Shown: one piece after another, positions 40,891 to 47,648 of the stretch
How positions within the stretch are numbered: position 1 is the first letter of the stretch
How the letters are laid out: every line of letters starts with the position of its first letter
Assembly (NCBI GenBank): GCA_021793155.1
Contig: JAJYTF010000006.1
Coordinates: 1 to 64,000, forward strand
Length of the DNA: 64,000 nt
Direction of reading: 5' to 3'
Source of the DNA: Pseudomonadota bacterium
GTDB lineage: Bacteria; Pseudomonadota; Alphaproteobacteria; Rhodospirillales; Magnetospirillaceae
The notes under the pieces: model-generated
Told to the model about the DNA's origin: nothing
Seen by the model: only the letters and a program-made list of their open reading frames with translations
Databases searched by the model: none
Made by a program: the position numbers and the translations under genes

Positions 40891-41304
40891 TCAGTAAATC
40901 CGCTCGGCTTCCCTCAGGATGCGGGCTCTCAGCCGCGGTTTGATGTTGGCCGCCGTGGTAAGGTCCACCGGGCGGCCCAGCAATCCCTCCAAGACATGTT
41001 TCAGTTCGACGAATTCGAACAGTCCGGAGGGGCGCCCGGTCTCGAATTCGACCAGCAGGTCGATATCGGAATGAGGCTTGGCTTCGTCGCGCACCGCCGA
41101 TCCGAACAACGACAGCGAGCGCACCCCGAACCGCTCGGTGAGGTGGCGGTTGCGTTGCAGCAGGTCGATGATGTCCTGGCGCGACGGCGGCGCCCGCCGT
41201 TGACCGATCCTCCGGGCATAGGTCTTCACCGCCTCGGCCTTCTCGGCCGGCACCCAGACGGTGACTTCGGCCAAGCCCCGGCGGCCATGTCTGCGTTCCC
41301 TCAT
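40891..41304 (-). CDS. mntA: MntA-like nucleotidyltransferase antitoxin
   Basis: A minimal nucleotidyltransferase of about 137 residues with the exact GSx10DxD catalytic motif (LFGSAVRDEAKPHSDIDLLV). MntA antitoxins neutralise HepT by transferring AMP to its tyrosine. The N-terminal 50 residues (EVTVWVPAEKAEAVKTYARRIGQ) form an extra segment before the usual domain. The ATG at 41304 has no clear ribosome site, and the frame stays open upstream, so the start is uncertain. The pair lies between the SDR and yicC. Confidence 0.83.
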   Translation of the reverse strand: MRERRHGRRGLAEVTVWVPAEKAEAVKTYARRIGQRRAPPSRQDIIDLLQRNRHLTERFGVRSLSLFGSAVRDEAKPHSDIDLLVEFETGRPSGLFEFVELKHVLEGLLGRPVDLTTAANIKPRLRARILREAERIY

Positions 41305-41521
41305 GCAAGGAAGGATAACAAGCTCCGGCTCGGAACGGCAGGGCAATCGGGCGAGCCAGCGCGGAAACCGTGGCGCGGGAATGCCGGCGACGCGAGAGCC
41401 GAGCCCCGTGGATGCGGGGTGCCCGGCGATCGTGGGGCCGATATTTGAACAGGAAGGACGGTTGTTGCGGAGTGGGGACAGGGGTATAACCCGTGGTTCG
41501 CCAATCTCGACGAGGCCTATC

Positions 41522-42412
41522 TTGAGCGTCAACAGCATGACCGGTTACGCCCGCGTCCAGGGGCAGGACAAGGCGCTGACCTGGACCTGGGAGGTGAAGA
41601 GCGTCAACGGCCGTGGCCTCGAACTGCGGTCGCGCATGGCGCCCGGATACGATTTTCTCGACCTTGCCGCCCGCGAGGCGGTGCAGAAGCGCTTCAAGCG
41701 CGGCAGCTTCAACCTTTCCTTGACCGTGACCAGGGGCCGCGATGCCGCAGTGATGACGGTGAACGAGGCCGTGTTGGGGCGCTACATGGAACTGGCCAGG
41801 CAATGGCAGGACAAAATGCCGGGCCTGACGCCGCCGCGGCTCGATGGCCTGTTCGCCCTGCGTGGCGTCGTCGAATGCGGTGAGGGAGATGAAGACCCGG
41901 CGGCTGTCGAGGCCCGGGGCGGCGTCATGCAGGAGACGCTGCGCCAATGCCTCGAAGCGCTGGCCGCGATGCGGGCGGCGGAAGGCCGGCGCCTGGCCGA
42001 GGTGCTGGCCGGGCATCTGGGCGAGATCGAGGCTCTGGTGGGGCGGGCCGAAGGGTTGGCCGTCCTCGATCCCGAAACAATCAAGGAGCGCCTGCGCCAA
42101 CAACTCCAGGCCCTGCTCGAAGCGGTTCCCCTGCTGCCCGAGGAACGGCTGGCCCAGGAGGCTGCGCTCATCGCCGCCAAGGCCGATGTGCGCGAGGAAC
42201 TCGACCGGCTGAAAGCGCATATCGCCGCCGCCCGGGAGATGCTCGCCCTGAACGAGGTGGTGGGGCGTCGGCTCGACTTTCTCTGCCAGGAGTTCAACCG
42301 CGAGGCCAATACCTTGTGCTCAAAGGCCAATGATGTCGAATTGACCCGTGTCGGCCTGGCTTTGAAGGCGGTAATCGAGCAATTCCGCGAGCAGGTGCAG
42401 AACATCGAATGA
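41522..42412 (+). CDS. yicC: YicC-family endoribonuclease
   Basis: A protein of about 296 residues with the YicC N-terminal domain (NSMTGYARVQGQDKALTWTWEVKSVNGRGLEL). The C-terminal DUF1732 ends in GRRLDFLCQEFNREANTLCSKA and ELTRVGLALKAVIEQFREQVQNIE. YicC-like proteins are RNA endonucleases affecting small-RNA stability. TTG 41522 is favoured because a GAGG lies six bases ahead and it gives the usual N-terminus; ATG 41537 has none. gmk overlaps its stop by four bases (ATGA), a common pairing. Confidence 0.88.
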   Translation: MSVNSMTGYARVQGQDKALTWTWEVKSVNGRGLELRSRMAPGYDFLDLAAREAVQKRFKRGSFNLSLTVTRGRDAAVMTVNEAVLGRYMELARQWQDKMPGLTPPRLDGLFALRGVVECGEGDEDPAAVEARGGVMQETLRQCLEALAAMRAAEGRRLAEVLAGHLGEIEALVGRAEGLAVLDPETIKERLRQQLQALLEAVPLLPEERLAQEAALIAAKADVREELDRLKAHIAAAREMLALNEVVGRRLDFLCQEFNREANTLCSKANDVELTRVGLALKAVIEQFREQVQNIE

Positions 42413-43071
42413 GCCCCCAAGCGACCCCGGCGCCGTCGCGCCGGCCCGGCAGAATTCAACGACGGGGACTGATGCTGGTCCTGTCATCGCCCTCGGGCGC
42501 CGGCAAGACCACGATCGCTCGCGCCCTGCTGGACGGCGACCGCAATCTGGTGATGTCGGTCTCGGCCACCACTCGGCCGCCGCGCCCCGGCGAAGTGCCA
42601 GGCCGTGACTATCACTTCCTCGGTCATGCCGAATTCGAGGCGATGATTCGCGACGGCCAGCTTCTGGAGCACGCCCGGGTATTCGATAACATGTACGGCA
42701 CGCCGCGCCAGCCCGTCGAAGAGGCGCTCGTCGGCGGCTGGGACGTGCTGTTCGACATCGACTGGCAGGGTACCCAGCAACTCCGCCAAAACGCCCGTGC
42801 AGATCTGGTCAGCATTTTCATCCTGCCGCCGTCGGTGGCTGAACTGGAACAGCGGCTGCGCAGCCGCGCCCAGGACAGCGACGAAGTCGTGCGCAAACGC
42901 ATGGCCAAGGCCGGTGACGAAATGAGCCATTGGCCGGAATATGATTATATCGTGGTCAATTCGGACATCGGGGCCAGCGTCGAAGCCGTCCAGTCCATTC
43001 TCGCCGCCGAACGTCTGAAGCGGGAACGCCAGATCGGCCTGGCCGATTTCGTCAACGATCTGCGAGGTTAG
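42409..43071 (+). CDS. gmk: Guanylate kinase
   Basis: It phosphorylates GMP to GDP with ATP. The 220-residue protein has the P-loop VLSSPSGAGKTTIARAL, the GMP-binding region SATTRPPRPGEVPGRDYHFL, and the lid sequence around RLRSRAQDSDEVVRKRM. About 17 extra basic residues precede the domain, starting at an ATG that overlaps the yicC stop. It is the last gene of the yicC-gmk pair; a 463-bp gap with a cobalamin riboswitch follows. Confidence 0.95.
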   Translation: MSPQATPAPSRRPGRIQRRGLMLVLSSPSGAGKTTIARALLDGDRNLVMSVSATTRPPRPGEVPGRDYHFLGHAEFEAMIRDGQLLEHARVFDNMYGTPRQPVEEALVGGWDVLFDIDWQGTQQLRQNARADLVSIFILPPSVAELEQRLRSRAQDSDEVVRKRMAKAGDEMSHWPEYDYIVVNSDIGASVEAVQSILAAERLKRERQIGLADFVNDLRG

Positions 43072-43184
43072 TGCCTGCGCCATTCAAATGGTTCAGAGCA
43101 CGAAATCTACATAGTTCCTCGTCGGAGGCCCCGCCCGGCGAAGGGCGCAAAACCATCCCTAGCCTCTCGCTCACGCATCGGCTA

Positions 43185-43475
43185 CAAGGAACCACCCATC
43201 TGGTGCCCGCCTCGACCGGCGGGAGAATCGGGAACGCGGTGCGAATCCGCGACGTGCCCAACGCTGTGAGGGGAACTGGTCCGGACGTGACTCCGAGGCC
43301 GTTCGCTTCGTCGTCTTTGCCGGATTGATCCGGCGATCCATGGACCCCGGGTGAGGCCCGAGGGTGACGGAATATGGAACGACGGCAGGCGAACAGTATC
43401 GGAGTCAAAGGCCACTGGCTTCGGCTGGGAAGGCGTCCGGCTGGGATTCTCGCCCCAAGTCAGAAGACCGGCCAG
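43185..43475 (+). ncRNA. Cobalamin riboswitch upstream of bluB
   Basis: Conserved aptamer segments appear in order: GGTGCC (43202), GGTGCGAATCCGCG then CCCAACGCTGTGA (near 43238-43269), GGCCACTGG (near 43410), GGGAAGGC (near 43427) and AAGTCAGAAGACC (43457-43469). Adenosylcobalamin binding is expected to shut off bluB. The region between CTGTGA and CCACTGG is unusually long because arms 43288-43296/43399-43407, 43301-43306/43389-43394 and 43309-43314/43379-43384 pair and are capped by a palindromic repeat. After the aptamer, a GCTCGCC/GGCGAGC hairpin (43485-43513) lies just before the ribosome site and may form the expression platform. Confidence 0.88.
43309..43370. repeat. Palindromic repeat inside the riboswitch arm
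   Basis: It begins CGTCGTCTTTGCCGGATTGA, contains the perfect hairpin GCCGGAT-TG-ATCCGGC, then CCATGGACCCCGGG, and ends GGCCCGAGGGTGACGG. It has the layout of the common CGTCATTGCCGG...CCATGGACCCCGGG...GATGACGG repeat. It sits at the tip of the extended riboswitch arm. Confidence 0.75.
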
Positions 43476-43534
43476 GAGGGAATGGCTCGCCACGCGCGGA
43501 CGGTGGGGCGAGCGTGCCATCAAAGGGGAACACG

Positions 43535-44302
43535 ATGGATGCCATGCCCGATTCGTTGCTGCCTGCCGTTGCCATGCCCGATGCCGAACGCCGCGGCGTT
43601 TACCAGGCAATCCTAACCCGCCGCGATACCCGCGGCGAATTCTTGCCCGATCCCGTGCCGGACGAGGTGCTGAGCCGTCTTCTCATTGCCGCCCATCACG
43701 CGCCGTCAGTCGGTTTCATGCAGCCGTGGAGTTTCGTGATCGTCCGCGATCCCGCGGTGCGCAAGACGGTCCACGAGGCATTCCTGAAAGCGCATGCCGA
43801 GGCGGCGCTGATGTTTCCCGAGGACAAGCAGGATTTCTACCGATCCCTCAAGCTGGAGGGGATCATGGAGGCGCCGATCAACATCTGCGTGACCTGCGAT
43901 CGCGATCGGGCCGGCCCGGTGGTCATCGGCCGCACTCATATCCGCACCATGGACCTCTACAGTTCGGTCTGCGCCGTCCAGAACCTGTGGCTGGCAGCAC
44001 GCGCCGAGGGTCTGGGCGTCGGCTGGGTCAGCATCTTCGACAACGGTGTGGTGCAAGAGGCGCTGAACATCCCCAAGAAGGTCATGCCGATCGCCTATCT
44101 CTGCCTCGGCAAGATCCGTGGGTACCATCCCATTCCCGAACTGGAGGCAGCGGGCTGGCGGCCGCGCCTGCCGCTCGACCAGTTGATCCATTTCGACCAA
44201 TGGGGCGTTGAGCAGGGTAACGATGCTTTGCTTGACCACCTTCGGGGTGATCAGCGTGCAGTGAACGAAGGGCAGTTCATTTCCGGGCGTCTACCGGGGT
44301 AG
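43535..44302 (+). CDS. bluB: 5,6-dimethylbenzimidazole synthase
   Basis: A nitroreductase-fold flavoenzyme of about 255 residues that cannibalises FMN with oxygen to form DMB, the lower ligand of B12. Diagnostic segments are ILTRRDTRGEFLPDPVPDEVL, AAHHAPSVGFMQPWSFVIV, and GVGWVSIFDNGVVQEALNIPKKVMPIAYLCLG. GGGG lies seven bases before the ATG. It is controlled by the cobalamin riboswitch just upstream. Its 3' end overlaps the convergent rsmA by 26 bases. No other B12 gene is in the window. Confidence 0.95.
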   Translation: MDAMPDSLLPAVAMPDAERRGVYQAILTRRDTRGEFLPDPVPDEVLSRLLIAAHHAPSVGFMQPWSFVIVRDPAVRKTVHEAFLKAHAEAALMFPEDKQDFYRSLKLEGIMEAPINICVTCDRDRAGPVVIGRTHIRTMDLYSSVCAVQNLWLAARAEGLGVGWVSIFDNGVVQEALNIPKKVMPIAYLCLGKIRGYHPIPELEAAGWRPRLPLDQLIHFDQWGVEQGNDALLDHLRGDQRAVNEGQFISGRLPG

Positions 44303-45137
44303 GGAAGGTCGCCTCCACCGCCCGCGCCAAAGCGCAGAACCCTTCGACATCCACCTCTTCGGCCCTCAGGGTCGGGGCAAGGCCGGCGGCCTCCAGCAGG
44401 CCGTCGGCATTGCCCAGGGATTTGAGGCTGGAGCGCAGCATCTTGCGGCGTTGGCCGAAGGCCGCCGCAGTGACCCGCTCCAGCACCTCCATGCGTGCGG
44501 CGGCCAAAGGTTTGGACCGCGGGATCAATTGGACGACGGTGCTGACCACCTTGGGCGGTGGAGTGAAGGCCTCGCGCGAGATGTTGAACAGGGGGCGTAC
44601 CTCGCAACGCCATTGGGTGATCACCGAAAGCCGGCCGTAATCGGCGGTACGCGGAGTGGCGGCCAGGCGGTCGACCACTTCTTTCTGGAACATCAAGGTC
44701 AGGCTTTCGAAGCACTCCGCCCGGCGCAACCAGCCGATCAGCAGCACCGTCGAGATGTTGTAGGGCAGGTTGGCGACGATGCGCCGGGGTGCTTCGCCCA
44801 AACCGGCGATGTCGACCTCCAGCGCGTCGCCGGCCACCACTTCGAGGCGTCCGGGATAGGCGGTTGCCAGTTCCTGCTGAATGGCGACCGCCCGCTCGTC
44901 CCGCTCTACCGCGACGACTTGCCGCGCTCCGGCGTCCAGCAAAGCCCTGGTCAGGCCGCCCGGGCCGGGGCCGACCTCGATGGTGGTTCCCCGGGTCAAA
45001 TTGCCGGCCGCCCGGGCGATACGCCCCGTCAGGTTGAGGTCGAGCAGGAAATGCTGGCCCAGCGACTTGCGCGCCGCCAGCCCATGGGCGGCAATGACCT
45101 CGCGCAGCGGAGGAAGGCTGGGGCGGCCAGCGATCAA
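44277..45137 (-). CDS. rsmA: 16S rRNA dimethyladenosine transferase
   Basis: It methylates two adjacent adenosines near the 3' end of 16S rRNA using SAM. The 286-residue protein shows LGQHFLLDLNLTGRIARAAG, the SAM motif IEVGPGPGGLTRALLDAGA, and the catalytic NLPYNIST (NxPY). The start is a TTG with GGAG nine bases ahead. It follows pdxA after 197 bases, so the usual surA-pdxA-rsmA order is kept but with a looser spacing. The 3' end overlaps bluB on the other strand. Confidence 0.94.
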   Translation of the reverse strand: MIAGRPSLPPLREVIAAHGLAARKSLGQHFLLDLNLTGRIARAAGNLTRGTTIEVGPGPGGLTRALLDAGARQVVAVERDERAVAIQQELATAYPGRLEVVAGDALEVDIAGLGEAPRRIVANLPYNISTVLLIGWLRRAECFESLTLMFQKEVVDRLAATPRTADYGRLSVITQWRCEVRPLFNISREAFTPPPKVVSTVVQLIPRSKPLAAARMEVLERVTAAAFGQRRKMLRSSLKSLGNADGLLEAAGLAPTLRAEEVDVEGFCALARAVEATFPTPVDARK

Positions 45138-45334
45138 AGTGAACTACTCCTTCGTTTCGTCACGCGCCTTGGCCACGGATGGGCTGAGGAGCTTCGCCAA
45201 GTCGGCAACACGGCAAGGCGACTTCAGCGCCGCAGGCATCCTCTTCCTGGAGCCGCACTCCGATGGGAAGGTGAAAAATCGCCTGCGGCGCTATCGATGC
45301 CTTGGCGTCTTGGCGGTTGATCTGCTTCCCGGCT

Positions 45335-46330
45335 TTAGCCACGCCGCGACGCCATCTCTCCCGCCATTTTCAGCGCCGCGATCAGGCTGGCCGGGCGGGC
45401 CTGTCCGGTGCCTGCCAGGTCGAGGGCGGTGCCGTGGTCGGGTGAGGTGCGGATGAAGGGCAAACCCAGCGTGACGTTGACGCCGGCGTCGAAATCGATG
45501 GTTTTCAGGGGAATCAGTGCCTGATCGTGATACATGCACAGGGCAACATCATATTCGGTGCGGGCCTGCGGATGGAACATGGTATCGGCGGCCAGCGGCC
45601 CGAAGGCGTCGATCCCTTCGTGGCGCAAGGCCGCCACGGCGGGGGCGACGATCTCCATGTCCTCGCGGCCGATCGAACCGCCTTCCCCGGCATGGGGGTT
45701 CAGCCCAGCCACCGCCAGCCGTGGCCGCGGGATGCCGAAATCACGGGTCAGCGCCTCGGCCGCGATGCGGCCGGCAGCCACGATGTCGGCGCTCTTCAGC
45801 GATTCCACGACTGTACGGAGCGGCACATGGATGGTCACCGGCACGACGCGGAGCTGCGGCGAGGCCAGCATCATCACCACTCGGTGCTGGCCCGCCAGTT
45901 CGGCAAGGAATTCGGTATGGCCGGGAAAGCCGAAACCGGCATCGTACAGCACCTTCTTATGGATCGGATTGGTCACCACGGCGGCCGCCCGCCGGCTTTG
46001 CACCAGCCGAACCGCCTGTTCGATGGCGGCAATGACGGCCGGCGCATTGGCCCGATCGGGCAGTCCCGAACGCACCGGCGCGGCGAGCGGTCGGTGAAGA
46101 ACGGGCAGGGCCTGGCCGAAATGTTCGGCGGCCGCTTCCGGCTCGCCGATCGGGCGGACCGGCACCGGCAGGCCAAGGCGCTGGGCCAGCAAGGTCAGCC
46201 GATGCGCGTCGTCGATGACGAAGAAGGTCGGCAGCCCGGCCTGCTCGCGGCCGAGCCATGCCGCCAGGGCGATGTCGCCGCCGATGCCCGCCGGCTCCCC
46301 CATGGTGAGGGCAATGGGTTTCGCCGTCAT
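45335..46330 (-). CDS. pdxA: 4-hydroxythreonine-4-phosphate dehydrogenase
   Basis: An NAD-dependent, metal-requiring step in the DXP-dependent route to pyridoxal phosphate. The 331-residue protein begins IALTMGEPAGIGGDIAL. It contains the metal-binding GFPGHTEFLAEL and the AGLNPHAGEGGSIGREDMEIV and CMYHDQALIPLK segments. The ATG overlaps the surA stop by one base (TGATG). PdxH, the last enzyme of the pathway, is encoded at 61.7 kb. Confidence 0.95.
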   Translation of the reverse strand: MTAKPIALTMGEPAGIGGDIALAAWLGREQAGLPTFFVIDDAHRLTLLAQRLGLPVPVRPIGEPEAAAEHFGQALPVLHRPLAAPVRSGLPDRANAPAVIAAIEQAVRLVQSRRAAAVVTNPIHKKVLYDAGFGFPGHTEFLAELAGQHRVVMMLASPQLRVVPVTIHVPLRTVVESLKSADIVAAGRIAAEALTRDFGIPRPRLAVAGLNPHAGEGGSIGREDMEIVAPAVAALRHEGIDAFGPLAADTMFHPQARTEYDVALCMYHDQALIPLKTIDFDAGVNVTLGLPFIRTSPDHGTALDLAGTGQARPASLIAALKMAGEMASRRG

Positions 46331-47646
46331 CAGATACGCAACTCGATGAAAGCGGAGCGCCGCAGGTCGCGAAGATAGCGCCGCGCCATGATCTCGAACT
46401 GCTCATCCTCCATCCGGCGGCGGATGGTGTCCCGCGAGGGCAGTCCCCCGGTGTCTTCGTGGCGGGCGCAGACGGCGAACATGCGGCGGGAGTTGCTGCC
46501 TTCCAGCGGTTCGCTGACGGTGCCGATCGGGAGTGTTCCAATCAGCGCCTGGACCGCCGGGGGAACCTGGGCCACCGGCACCTCGGTGGCCCGGCTGGTG
46601 GTGGCCGAGGGAACCTCGTGCGCCAGCTTCTCGAAATCGTCGCAGCTCTTTCCGGTAGCCAGGCTGTCACGCAGGCGTTTTAGCTGGGTGTCGCGTTCGG
46701 CCGCGGTGGCGCTCGGCAGGCTGGCCAATTCGATAGTCAGGACGTCGACGGTGGGGCCGTTGCTCAGGCCCTGGCCGACCAACCGCCTGTCGCGCAGCAG
46801 CAGGATATGGAACCCATCGGCGGTGCGCAGGGGCGGGGTCACCTGGCCCGGCCGCATTTCGGACAAGGCCGTCATCAGACGGTCGTCGAGCATTCCTTCC
46901 GACACCCAGCCAAGGTCGCCGCCGGCCGCTCCGGTCTGGCTGAATTGCAGGGCCAGGGCCGCGAACGGCGCGCCTTGGCGCATCTGCTCGATCAGGCGTT
47001 CACCCAGGGTGCGGATTTCTTCCTCGTGGCGAGGATTGTCGACGGCCAGGAAGATTTCAGCCACCAGATATTCCGGCTTTCCCTGGTTGGCTTTGATCGC
47101 CGCCAGACGCGCATCGACCGACTCTTCGGCCACGTGCAGTTCGTTGCGCAATTCGTGGCGGACCACCTGGCCCCAGGCCAGCTCGGAACGGATCTGCTGG
47201 CGGATGGTTTCCGGGTCGATGCCCTTGCTCTTCAGCAGGGGCTCGAACATTCCCGGCTGCATATTGTTGCGCTGCTCGATGGTGGCCAAGCCGGTGGCAA
47301 TCTCGGCGGTGGAGACGGAAAGCTTCAGTCGGGCCGCTTCCTGGAGTTCCAGATGCTCGTCGATCAGGCGGCGCAACACCTGCGGCAGCAGACGCGATCG
47401 CGCTTCCACGGAATCGGGTAGGTTCGACGATAACAAGGCCAGCTTCATGCGATTTTCGAGATCGCGCAGCGAAATGACCTCGTCATTGACCACCGCGGCC
47501 ACCCGTTGGACATCCTGCGCCGTCGGCGACGGCGGGATCCTGCGGGTTTCCTGGGCAGCGGCAGTGCCGGCGGCGAGGCCGGCGAGAGAGAGGATGATCG
47601 CCACGGAACGGGCGAAAGACGATAAGGAGAAGCGGCGCGCGGTCAT
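46330..47646 (-). CDS. surA: Periplasmic chaperone/peptidyl-prolyl isomerase SurA
   Basis: SurA escorts outer-membrane proteins, including LptD, through the periplasm. The product is about 438 residues with a signal peptide (SVAIILSLAGLAAGTAAAQ). An N-terminal chaperone domain follows (VAAVVNDEVISLRDLENRMKLAL...). A parvulin domain lies near residues 200-300 (VAEIFLAVDNPRHEEEIRTLGERLIEQMRQGAPFAALALQFS) and a second, weaker one follows. ATG 47646 is preferred to a 47-codon longer frame. The lptD stop lies three bases upstream, so lptD-surA-pdxA are one unit. Confidence 0.93.
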   Translation of the reverse strand: MTARRFSLSSFARSVAIILSLAGLAAGTAAAQETRRIPPSPTAQDVQRVAAVVNDEVISLRDLENRMKLALLSSNLPDSVEARSRLLPQVLRRLIDEHLELQEAARLKLSVSTAEIATGLATIEQRNNMQPGMFEPLLKSKGIDPETIRQQIRSELAWGQVVRHELRNELHVAEESVDARLAAIKANQGKPEYLVAEIFLAVDNPRHEEEIRTLGERLIEQMRQGAPFAALALQFSQTGAAGGDLGWVSEGMLDDRLMTALSEMRPGQVTPPLRTADGFHILLLRDRRLVGQGLSNGPTVDVLTIELASLPSATAAERDTQLKRLRDSLATGKSCDDFEKLAHEVPSATTSRATEVPVAQVPPAVQALIGTLPIGTVSEPLEGSNSRRMFAVCARHEDTGGLPSRDTIRRRMEDEQFEIMARRYLRDLRRSAFIELRI

Positions 47647-47648
47647 GG

